In this document: one piece after another, positions 44,801 to 56,064 of the stretch
Numbering within the stretch: the first letter of the stretch is position 1
How the letters are laid out: every line of letters starts with the position of its first letter
NCBI GenBank assembly: GCA_013365325.1
Contig: JABVXV010000317.1
Coordinates: 1 to 64,000, forward strand
DNA from: Dipetalonema caudispina
Lineage: Eukaryota; Nematoda; Chromadorea; Rhabditida; Onchocercidae
DNA: 64,000 nt
Direction of reading: 5' to 3'
Made by a program: the position numbers and the translations under genes
The notes under the pieces: generated by a model
What the model saw: only the letters and a program-made list of their open reading frames with translations
Database searches by the model: none
What the model was told of the DNA's origin: nothing

Positions 44801-47800
44801 ATAATTAATTTTTCTTTGATATATTAAAATGCAAATTGATAAAGAGAACGTAGAAGATAATTACGGATATGGATTCATTTTTAATATTCAATTTTCGGAA
44901 AATTTTTTTTTAAAAAAAAAAAAGAGGAAAATGGATTAGTGATGGAAAAATAAATTACACTGATGTACTGAAGAAGTAGTTTCATTTATTATTTCAACAT
45001 TGTATATGTGTATCGGCATTGCTCAAAGATCCTAATCAGAGTGAGAAATCTAACCGAGTGATAGGAAAACGATGGTTTACCCGAGGGAGAATCATGAAAG
45101 GACGGGACAAAGTTTATTACACTATATTTAATGTGCAAAAGGATTGCTGTTGTTACTGCAAAAAAAAAGGTTTTTTTTTTTTACCAAAATTTTGGTCAAG
45201 TTGAAAAAGTCTTAGCTATTAGAAAATGATAATTAATAAAACTATCCTAAAATATTTTCAAGCATTCCAAGGAGAAAAAAAAGAGAGAAAGAACTTTGAT
45301 CTGAAAATATGGAATTAATTACCTAAAGAAACTTGAAAATACTTAACAATATTTGTTAAAATTGTCCAGCTATCAATTTATTGTTGTAGATATTATTGAA
45401 ATATTACTCACATGCAATTTACAACAAATTTCACGTTGCTCTTCATCCTAAATGCATGTAGAAGCTGAAGCTTTATATTACAGATACCTTTCAACTTCAC
45501 GTGAATCAACGATTTGCCATGTTGATGTAATGTTTATTAAGAAATCTGGATAAAATATTAAGTCGAAATCAAAAATAAAAGATAAAAATTGATTTGTCAA
45601 ATTTTAATTAAAGCGTAGTAGAGTTTTTGAATTTTAATATAACGTGCATAACAAGAGAAGTCTTAATTTTAAGTAACAGGTTTTGAAGTTTTAAATAAAA
45701 ACCTCAATTTATAAGTGTTTTCATCTTACGTAAGCAATTTTAAGGCCTTTCTTTAATGAATCAGATTGATCGAAAATTTTAATTGTTCAGCAAATTATTA
45801 CATTTTAATTTAAAAGCAGTCTTATTTCTCTGAAAAATCTTCTTTAATCTGTTCGTACTGAGTATATCACATTCGGAATCTTTTATCAGTCAAAATTGTT
45901 TATGTTTATGAAAATCACGAACTACTTTAGTTTATAAAAGATTTCGAATATGATAAATTGAAACAATGAGGGAACTATTTCTAATACTTATGAATGAATA
46001 GGAAATTAAATTCCTTATCCCCTATGAATTTTTAAAATTATCTGGAACCAAAAGTTGTGAACGTATTCATTTGAAAGTTATTAAGAGGCAAATGAAAGAC
46101 TAACCTGTTTTTCTCTTTCATTCATTCCTATAATCCATTTAAACAATAATTATGTAGTACCTTTTTCCTTTGAAAATTCGAATCAAAGGAAAAAAAAAGA
46201 AAAGATTAATTTCGTTAAGAAGAAACTATACACGCGATGAGTTTGAATGTTAAATGAAAGAGAAAAAAGAATGATTGGCGAGTCCGAAAATAATTATCAC
46301 CCATTTTTTTTTTAATAATGGGAAATATGAACAATTTCCTATATTTCAAAAACTAATTTATTGGAATTAGGTTGAAATTTATAAGAAATACATTCCAAAT
46401 TCATTATTAAATGTAGATAAACTATGCATTAATTAAGATATTATATCTTTATCATTCAATTTTCTTCTTGGGTTAAAGTTCAAATTGAAATTTCAAAAAT
46501 CAATGAGTGTAAAATAATACAGTTAAATTTCGATGATAATCACACAAAATATTGAAATGATAATTTGCTGTCTTTCTGTGTACATTCACATTTATTTTAA
46601 ACAACTGAAAATTAAAGATAGAATTTGGAAAAATATCAGCTAATATGTAGAGTTATAAAAGAAAAATGTTAATTTCCTAAAATATTTCAATAAATTTTTC
46701 ATTGGCGAGCTTGTAATTGTGGAAGAAATTACAAGTTTGTTAATGGTATCTTTCAAAATGACAGAGAACAGTTATTATAATTATTAAAAGACAATCATTA
46801 TTGCTAACAAGTTGATCATTAATTTGCGCAAGTATTAAATCCTGTTCCTAATTTCATGTTTACCTAATTTATTCTAGAAATGACCGAAAAAGCAAATGAT
46901 GAGTGCATTCGTGCAATGGATAAATGGTTTGAATTTTAATAAATTTTCGTAGAAACTAAGTGAAAATGGGAAATTTTGCCTTTGAGAGAGATGAAAGAGA
47001 ATCAAATTGGATTTGAACAGGACGAAAGACATCGCCAACGAATACAATTTGGAATTATATTGCATAATATAAATTGAGATTTCCCAGTATCCTCTCATCC
47101 GAACCGGAAATTGAAAACATCCCTACAACGAATGCATCATATGTATAATGAATAAATAACATCCCAAATATAACATTATTACTACAACTCAATGTTTAAT
47201 ATTCGAGCTAAAATTTGCATATTTTCAATTGATTTTGTCATACTGACATAAAAGTTAGATATAATGAAATTATGCTATGCAAAAATAAATTTCAGTAACA
47301 AAACATAAACAATCATATGAAGTATATAAAAGGTGCATTTAATATATATTAATAAATCGCAAATAATTTCAATTCAATTTTGGGAAGTAACAAATGAATT
47401 TATAAATAAAGCGTAATAATTCTGAAACTGCACATCTGCTTCAACTATCTCTCGAAGCTACTACTAAACAACTATTAACCAATTTTCAATTTCAATCTCA
47501 TTAGTTTCCCTCTTCCATTCCTCAATATTTCGACGAAATTGCAACCAATAATGGAACGTTATCCAACGACATTATAGCAAAACTTTTCCGTTAAACCAAA
47601 AAAGAAAAGGATTATTATCATTTTGAAGCACTTATCTGAGTATTCTGAAATCATTGAAGGAATCATGTGAAAATACGTTTTTGTTTCATCTATCCTACAT
47701 GATAACAAATTATTCATGAAATACGGCATTGCAACATTAAATGTCTGAGAGTGATAGATTACAATTGGATAATAATTTCCTAAAAATTAAACATCCTTTC

Positions 47801-49749
47801 ATCTGGTAATGTTGCGTAGTTTTACTACAATAAAGAAACATATTCAATTTGCGACAAGATTAATTAGGCAATGGGAAATTTATATGATTTCAATTATTTA
47901 TGAATGAATTCCGATTATAGTAGCAAATTAATATTTCTCTTATAAAAACTCTTTTAACGAACGAGAAAAAAGTGGAAATAATTTTTTTTTCTCTTTTTTT
48001 TTTTTTTTTTTAGGAAAGCACAACAAATATATATGTATATAACTGGTTTTATGATTCCATGGTTTCTGAAAGCGTAAAAATGTAGTCCACTGAACAATTT
48101 ATTTTCGACGAAAGAAAGGCTCATATAGAATCTAAGAATCTTTTTACTAATGCATATATTTCTTTTTCTGTTGTGTTGGGACCATCTTTTTTGAAATTGC
48201 AAAACGGCGACATTTTAACATCATCCCATTAATCTCATGTTTTTTTTTCCCCTTTTTTTTTTTGAAAAAAAAAAAAGGCAAAAAGAGAAATAATTTTTTG
48301 CATGAAAGAGAAATTCCCAAGAGTGAATTTATTTATAGCAGAATCAATAACTGAATTGCTTTGTTTAGAAAATATGAAATTTCCTTAATGAAATGTGAAG
48401 CAGTAACATTTGGTTGATTATTCAAAAAGCTTTAATTTCTTATATATATATATATATATATTCATTTAATGATTAAAAATTGATGGAATTCAAATGCTTG
48501 TCGAAAATTTTTTATCATCTCATATCACTTAGTTGTATAATCCTTCTAAGTCTTGCTTCACCTTGTTACACTTCATCTATATCAGTCCATTCGCTATTTG
48601 TTCATTCGTTATCAAAAAATTGCGCTATTATAGCCCATACTTGTTATAATTCGGTATATTTTTACCTTTTTCAACTATCGCTATCAGATATCTATCACTA
48701 CATACTGGTTTTTTTTCACATATCAATGTCTTTTTACTATTGCATATGTAATGTTATCAATTATTTGATGTTGTATCAAACAATCAGGTTAGTTCCACAT
48801 ATAAACGTAATCAATGTTTTTTTATTTTTATGTGAAATTTAAATTTAGAAATGAAAACACTACTTCGCGAATTTCAGTTTTCACTTGAAATTCGACCTCT
48901 GACACTTTCTTCTTTCCCCTTTAACCCATGCAACGATGCAAACTTACCCCAATTTGGAACGCTTCATAATTCCAAGATTCAAGATTTAACGGAAAAAAAG
49001 CGATGGCCACACCTCCCAGCTGTAATTATTGAATTCCTTCTCAAAACAGATACAGAATTCATTATCACTGAGGTGTTAGTTCGGGGGTGGTTACGGTCCG
49101 GTGTACAGGATTAAGAGGGGGATTGAGTTATGAGGATTGTGCAGATGAGTAATTGTTCATTTTGAGTGAGAATTACCCAACAATTTACTTATTCGTTTTG
49201 CGTGGAAATCATGCAGTAAAATGTATTTAATCTACAGTTTTGCATGTCAGGATTCAAGCAGACTAAGCAATGATCGATTACTGATTAGCGAGTAATGCAA
49301 TATTCCTCTGCTGCAAACATCATCATAATAGCATACTTCTTTGTGATGCATAATTACTGCTATTTTCGTGCAATGATGATAAGTGATAAGAAATGACGAT
49401 AAGACTTCAAGAATGAATGACTTTAGATCTAACAACAGCTTCTCGAAGCTTTTATCTTTATTGCATCAAAAATATCACATCTGTTCAGATATGCATTATC
49501 TCAATGAGTTTGCTAGTGATGATGTCATTATTCTGAATATGGCTAAGCGTCAAATATATTATTTCATATCTGAAGAGCTGTAAAAAGTTCTAAGGGTTGG
49601 ATGCTAGCTAGCAATAATACATTCTTCTCATCGTATTGAAATATTCCGCAAATACGTTCAATCCGTATTTGGGGTCATTCCTACACAGCATAGAAGAACA
49701 TCATCTGGATGTAAAAAATGATTTTACTACTTATGATCTCTGATACTAT

Positions 49750-49905
49750 TCCCATCTCAAGTAATCAATCACTGCTTCCGGTGTTAGGTAATTAACGACT
49801 AACAACACATTTCAACTTCAGATAATCAAGCATTACTCCCATTCTCAGGTAATGAAACATAATTTTCCATCATAAGTAATCAATCATTGCTTTCTACTTC
49901 AAGCA
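49750..49905. repeat. Degenerate tandem repeat
   Basis: Three to four diverged copies of a unit resembling AAGTAATCAATCACTGCTTC recur, at about 49758, 49822, 49852 and 49880, with spacers of 25-45 bases. It lies just upstream of the HP1-like gene. Confidence 0.55.
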
Positions 49906-49963
49906 TTTAAATTTAAGTGTACCATAAACAACAACATCTCTCATGGCTTGTTAACAAGACACA

Positions 49964-49973
49964 GTATTTTCAG
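49964..49973 (+). promoter_or_regulatory. Likely trans-splice acceptor of HP1-like gene
   Basis: The sequence AGTATTTTCAG lies nine bases before the ATG at 49983, the usual position and form of a spliced-leader acceptor in nematodes. It could also be the end of a 5' UTR intron. Confidence 0.5.
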
Positions 49974-49982
49974 GAGCAAAAA

Positions 49983-52404
49983 ATGGATGGTGATAATTAT
50001 GATAGTTTTGATGATGAAAAATTCACTGCAGACGAGATACTTGAAGAGCGTTACTCTAGAAGAAAGAAAATGAAAGAATATTTGCAAAAATGGAGGGGAT
50101 ACAGTAGCATGAATAATGGTTCGAAACTGGAAGCTGATTTGGTAGCTTTTTCTTTTAATTTTAAGTACCCTTAAATATTCTTAAAATCCTTCAATCGTTT
50201 CTTGAGGAATGGGACGAATTGATTAATAAGGTCATTTCACCAAGAAGATTATGACTCATTCATTTTCCTGTCCCAGGTCTTTCTATAATAAGTTACTAAG
50301 AATGATATTTGTGCTGTTACGAGTAATAGATCCTTCCAACATGAAATGGTAGTAAATCCATCATATTTCAGTCTTATCTGCGTGTTTCTAAAGTATCTCA
50401 TGGTTTAGTCTTTGTGTTCTATGATAACTATGCTTGATCTTTTGTTAATAATCCAATAATATTGAGGACAGTAGATTAATAATCGTTATGGTTAATTTTG
50501 GCCATTTTAAGTATCCGAAAATACTGTATTATTGCTCTGCTAATGTGTCCTGCAGCTTAAATTCTATTTCCCGTTAGCAGATATTATTTGATGACACCCA
50601 TTTTCCACTCCAGGTTACTGTTTTCGGACGCCCAAACTGAAACAGGTTTGACAATTTTATTTATGCATAAGGTGGTTGTAACAAATCTTTTTTCACAGTG
50701 ATTTTTTAAGGCTCATTTGACATCATATTAATTTCAGGAGTACGATATGCTGGTATCGGATTATAGTGTTCAAAAAAAGTAAGTCTTTTGCAGACTATTT
50801 TCAAACTTGTTTTATGACTGAGAAATAAAAGAGTTGTGCTTGATTTGGGTACACTGCTAAACCTAAAACAAAGGAACGAAATATAAGAAATTTTTTTCGA
50901 GGTGTTGAAAAATTCTTACAAGAATTGATTTTGTGTCTTTTTCAAATTATTTATTACCATATCAGCGGTAAATTTTTAATCACGTTTTTGGATATACAGC
51001 ATTCTGGAAGATTTAGAACAAGTTATGAAAAGTAAGGTGTTATTTCATGCAGCACCGATGATCTGCAATGAAACAATACAAGCAATAAAATATTAAACTA
51101 TGGAAAGTTACTGAAAATTTTTCTCAGAATACATTCTTAATTACCATCAAATAATATGATTATCGATATCATTATTGTAATGAAAATGCTTCGGTCTGTT
51201 GATATGTCAAATTGTCACTGCAGAAAGAAGTGGAAGAAGAAATCGAAATCACAGGGATGGCAGTCGAACGTATCTGGTTCGGGTCGTATTGGATGTGCTT
51301 ACACAGTTCCACATGACGGTCCTGATGGTCTCGTAGATGGGGTTAAACTTGATCGTTGCCATACCAAGGGGGCGAAACAGTCCACTTCTGACGCTTTAAA
51401 AGAAAATGACGATGAACATGACAGCCACTGGCTTAAAAGTTCGTTGTTTATTTGCTTCCAGTTATATTTCATTCAGTTTTGATGTCTTTAATAAAATAGC
51501 GAGCAGCAAATGTAAAAGTCGCTCGTTGCATGAAAATTTAATCATTCTCCGTTGATAACTGCGGATAACATGTTGTAATAGAGCTAATTTCCTTCTTATT
51601 TTTCAGTGCTTCCACCGTTAGGTAAGAGTGGAACAGAGAAAGATTGGATTCCGGAATCGATCGTGTCATCTCTCGTAAGTTTGCCGAACTTTGTCTTTTC
51701 GAAGTTCTTGAAAGAAAACATAAAATAAAAGATGAACATGTAAGTGGTATAATATGGATAATATTCGTTGAAAATTTCTGGCAAGAATTATTCCTTAATG
51801 ATCTTTCACTGCTCCTTTATACTTCTTTACAACCGTTACTTTCCACAATCAAATAGGACCAAAAAACATGGAAATTGGAAATAAAGTATTTTAATTTGGT
51901 GAGTTTAATCCAAATAATTAATTCATTGTAGTCAAGTGACAGTGACTTCCCTCCCACTTATGTCGCCAGATATCTACATAACAAAAAGCTCGAGAGAGCG
52001 TTGAGTTCGATCTGTAGGACCTATTGGCCTGATGTAAGTTATATCCCTCTTCATATTCCTTAATGTGAATTAGCTAATCATGATATTTTTAAGTTTGAGT
52101 TTATGTATATTAGCAAAAAATACGAAAATTCCAAGAATTCCTTAACAACAGGAGTAACAAACCATACGTTCATTTCGCTTCATGCATTCTTTCATGAGGC
52201 AAGCAAGACTTACAACTGGTACATCTGGCCAATAGTTGATGATATTAAGGAACTAATATCAAATTTTTGAAAACAAAGTTGAAGTTTGGAGAGGAGTTCA
52301 ATAATGAGAAAATAAGTCTCTTTTTTCAGATGGTGGCTGGCTTGTATGAGCGTCATTTGGATGAGGAAAGTGGAACATCGAGTAAGAAAAAGCCGCTGCT
52401 TTGA
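49983..52404 (+). CDS. HP1-like protein, divergent chromo and chromoshadow domains
   Basis: Six exons fit in phase: 49983-50141, 50738-50778, 51224-51438, 51607-51674, 51932-52033 and 52330-52404, giving 219 residues. An acidic N-terminus precedes a chromodomain (about residues 13-67) with KFTADEILEERYSRRKKM, EYLQKWRGYS and LEADLEYDMLVSDYS, which aligns without gaps to HP1 through its C-terminal helix. Phe, Trp and Tyr occupy the expected methyl-lysine cage positions, but the usual TWEP motif is replaced by GSKL. A basic Lys/Trp-rich hinge follows (KKKKWKKKSKS, residues 66-76), then a region ending in YVARYLHNKKLERALSSIC and YWPDMVAGLYERHL, which resembles the dimerising end of a chromoshadow domain. 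This suggests a small heterochromatin protein of the HP1/HPL type. Chromo assignment is fairly firm, chromoshadow moderate, histone-mark binding unproven. The last exon has an internal donor that could splice to a further exon at 53013. Confidence 0.78.
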
Positions 52405-53012
52405 ATTTCGGAATTTCAAACAGCTAAATTACTGAAGAATCTTTTTAGGAAATTGTCGTTCTTTTTATTTACTCCTTGCCTTTCCTGACTTTCGTAGCCT
52501 TATATACAACTCCAAAATTCAAAAAATGAAACCACGAAGTCCGATTGTGTTTTAAATTATTGTTATCTGGTGATTTTAATCCGCAATTTTGACAATCCGA
52601 TCAGTTTTATCGGATTATCACAATTACGATCAGTTTTACTTCACGATTTTCTTGTATTTAGAAGTAATAAAGTCCCGTTCTTTTTTAAATTGTCTTCCCC
52701 ACTAAATACTGAATATCAAAAAAAGTTTTCACCGTAGTTGTTTGAGGAACCGATAACTTAACGAGTGGGTGATATGAAAACTAATGATATTTCCGGAATC
52801 CTAATTGTGCGGTTAACGTACTTCAGGTTGGAACGATTTATGAAATGATGTCTCACTACAAAATCTGGATCTTAAATAAGTTAATAGAGTAGAGATGAAC
52901 GTTTATTGTGTGTATCTTGATAAGAGAACAATAAAATATAGAATAAATTGATGAGACGAAGCATAATGATTGAAGGGGAAGTAAAGTTTAACAAAAACAA
53001 CAAACATTCCAG

Positions 53013-53206
53013 GTCGTTCGAAAAAAGGAAACAAACTGCATGCATGCAGAATAATGAAATCTCGACAAAGTCATATGGATTTCAAACAAATGCACCTGAA
53101 AACTCAGTTATGTAAAGTAAACATTTTTAAAAGGAATGGAAGGATCACTCGCATGCCTTTCAGGTTTGATAATCAAGCGGGTATGGATTTCGAGCTGTCG
53201 ATTTAA
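53013..53206 (+). CDS. Possible alternative last exon of HP1-like gene
   Basis: After a CATTCCAG acceptor the frame stays open for 64 codons to TAA, with KKGNKLHACRIMKSRQSH and FRFDNQAGMDFELSI. Its phase exactly fits a consensus donor (CGAGTAAGAA) inside the last exon of the HP1-like gene at about 52372, which would swap the last seven codons for a basic 64-residue tail. An AATAAA lies shortly after the stop. It might instead belong to a separate unrecognised gene. Confidence 0.4.
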
Positions 53207-56064
53207 CGATTTGATAAACTTAAAAAATAAAATATTTGTTAATTAGTAACAGTAGTCCTCGCTAGGGCTTATTTCTCTTCTATTTTCCTCCCTTTTTCCT
53301 TATTTCCGCTTCTTCCTTGTCTTCTTTTTCTTTTGTATTTCCTTTTCATTCTATTTAATGTGATTCAAAATTTCGAGCAATTCGAACATTAAATGTATTA
53401 ATTTCAGTGGAGTTACAAAAACGAAAAACATTTGAAAATTGGAAGAAATACAAAAGACGGCATTTGAATAGCAAAATTAACAGTGTAATTTCAGTGATTC
53501 ACATGCTTTTAGCAGTCTACTGCGAACATCGATCAAATTTGGCATTTTTTTAGATATATATATATATATATTTTTTTTTATGGAATTGCATTCATCTCTT
53601 CTTTTTTTGTTAAAATAAACATGGAATTTTCATTAAACTGCAAAGATAACAGAAGTATTCGATGAGCATAAATGACGGGAGGATATATATGGAAAGACAC
53701 AGAATAAGAAGAAAATTATGATTAAAAGCTTACGCCAATTTCTTCTCGAGCAATTTTTTAAAAATCTTATCTTTCATACTTTTTGAAGGCTTGGTGTACA
53801 GTGGGATTTTCTCCAGTAAAACTGTCCATATTTTTAATTTCACTATCGTTTACTTGAAAATACAATAGTGACAAGAAAGGAATAATTCTCAGCATCAATC
53901 TTCTTTTCCCAAATAAATAAGATAAAATTCCTAGAAAAAAAAAATTCGGTTAACTGCCTAGATTACAGTGCCTATATTATCGAAAATTTCCTACGTTAAT
54001 TGTTTTCTATTTGCTAAGAATCTACTATTTCTGGAGGACCAATTTAAATGGTCATACTTTTTTCTCTTAGATACATGTGTACAAGGAATATATCTCAATT
54101 TTTGTCATGTTTAATTATGATTGTCAACCGTTAATTGGAATTAAAATAGCTAACGGTAATACAGTAAAGTATGCAAAGATAGCAAACCATTATTGCTTCT
54201 GACAGCTAATTCATTCTTTCGAATTAATGGCACCAAATACGTAATGTGAGGAAGAATCAACATCATTTTCAGCACCAACATTATTATCCTTATCACTTTC
54301 AATACTGACCTATTTACTAGCTGCTATACTTTTCAATTTTATCGAAAAATTTTCAATAATAACGCAAAAGTTTTGTCAGTATAATCAACAGCACAACAAC
54401 TTATTTGAAAATAAAAACTGATAGACATTCTAGTAGAAATTATAAATTTTTGAATTACTTTACCCAGTAAGTTCAGAAGTCTTGTTGATACCACTAATTT
54501 CAGACATGAAAGCTTTGCTATTTGTAGCGGGACTGAATCGAATGAAGTTATAAATTCACAAAACAACTTTCCAGATAATATAATTAGCATACTCCTCATC
54601 TTTCTACATGAACTACCACACACAATGTTTCTGTGAATTTTTCAACTTCAATAGAGTTTACAAAACAGTTGCAGCTAACGATTAATGAGATAATCCTAAA
54701 TTTCGAATTTTTAAATGAAAATATAAAATTTGGAACGGTAAACCTCATTCAAGAAATGGATTTTTTCACTATAATTTGCTAACCAATTAGCAACATAATC
54801 CATGCTGGGCTTCTTACTTATCGTCCAAACCGATCATCGAAATATTAGCTGATACAAATTTCACTGAAGATGACCTTCAGGTAACGTTTCTAAAATGTAA
54901 TTATTTAGTCCATAAAATGCGGTTTTCAGGATACAGTTATGTTTTGTCAGCACGTATGATGCTTTCCAAAAAGTTTCCAAATTGCGTATTTTCTTCCACT
55001 AATCGATAACTTAATTTAATCCGAAATCGTTAGAAACCTGCTTACGCAGTAAAATTTATGACAAAGGGAAGCATAACAAATGATAGTTTCACATTGTTGA
55101 TTCCGAATTCTGATTTATGAGAAAATAAACAATCACAACAAATAAAAGTCAAACAATCATATTCAGATTTGTAAATTTATTTCTAGCATACCGGAAAGGA
55201 ATTTCCGCTCTATCCTCTTCTTTTCCTCTTTTTTCTAGCCCTGAAATGCAAACGGATGGAGCGAAAAATTAATGAAGAAAAGGATATCGCACTGCATAAT
55301 TTTATAATAATGATGCGCAATATCCCTAGGAATATTTAGTGTTGAAAAAGTTTGAAGCATGCAACTTACTGCTTTCAATTTACCGTAAAAATTGAACTAC
55401 CCATATCCAAATTGAACTACGCAATAAATGAGTATGAAAATGATAAAAAAAGTTTTAGCACAATGTTTTTCGCGTCAATCATGCAATGCTTCTTCGAACT
55501 TAATGAAATTATCATCATTGAAAAGACTTCATGGGTATAAACCAACATACAATTCTTATACCTATCCAGCACATTAGAAGAAACATTCGAAATTTCGCAA
55601 AATTCAAACATATAATGGCTATCTTGAAAGCTTCCAATTGCTAAAAATTTGTAGGAGAAAGAATTAACTTTATAATAATTAATTTAACTTTTAATTAGCT
55701 TCTTCCTCAGAACCAGATATTCAAAAAAAAAAAACTATTTTCTTCACATGATCAGAACAGAATGATGCAACATAATTTGAGTGAAGGATAGAAAGAATTT
55801 GTTGATGATGGATGGAAAAAGATGATGATTAGGAATGAATACAATCGAATATTTGATTTCCAGTAGTGTGAAGTACTTGCTGTATAACCATATACCTACT
55901 ACTTTTGAGAGAGTAGCATGCAACAATGTTAGCTGTTAAATCCATTTCGTACTTCTTTTTATTTTTTGTTTACATATCATAATTATGAGGATTAACATGG
56001 ACTTGTTAATCTCGAATATACACGAAATTCGAGATATGTTCACAAATGAAATTTCCAAGGACAA
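53207..56064. other. Mostly gene-free, with weak exon candidates
   Basis: 3' flanks of the HP1-like (+) and cysteine-motif (-) genes. It contains a short TA array near 53554-53570 and a pair of exon-like blocks on the plus strand at 54791-54880 and 54931-54954, which are not assignable to any family. Open frames near 54339-54623 (-) and 54450-54640 (+) overlap each other and carry no motif. Confidence 0.45.

Larger units (their letters stand above)
37840..49982. other. 12-kb gene-poor stretch
   Basis: I find no convincing gene in this long stretch. It holds many poly-A/T runs (38011-38040, 39699-39713, 40147-40163, 41770-41793), a GA array at 38908-38926, a perfect 21-bp hairpin at 40309-40354, a TA array near 48443-48461 and a degenerate tandem repeat at 49750-49905. 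The longest open frames (minus 43463-43882, minus 41591-42025, plus 48480-48842) show no motif, and two of them use non-ATG starts or simple sequence. A gene with short exons could still be hidden. Confidence 0.5.

Noticed and set aside
48480..48842. 120-codon plus-strand frame with hydrophobic start
   Set aside because: It looks like a secreted protein at first, but composition is Ile/Ser/Tyr-rich throughout, with no motif and a poor context.
50165..50215. Helix-like frame ILKILQSFLEEWDELINK after the chromodomain exon
   Set aside because: It resembles the chromodomain end helix but would need a 22-46-base intron; splicing 50141 to 50738 gives a gapless chromodomain alignment with standard sites.
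51001..51031. Possible exon ILEDLEQVMK between HP1-like exons 2 and 3
   Set aside because: Including it breaks the frame of the next exon; skipping it keeps phase 2 to phase 2.
54339..54623. 94-codon minus-strand open frame
   Set aside because: No motif, overlaps an equally long plus-strand frame, and no splice context.
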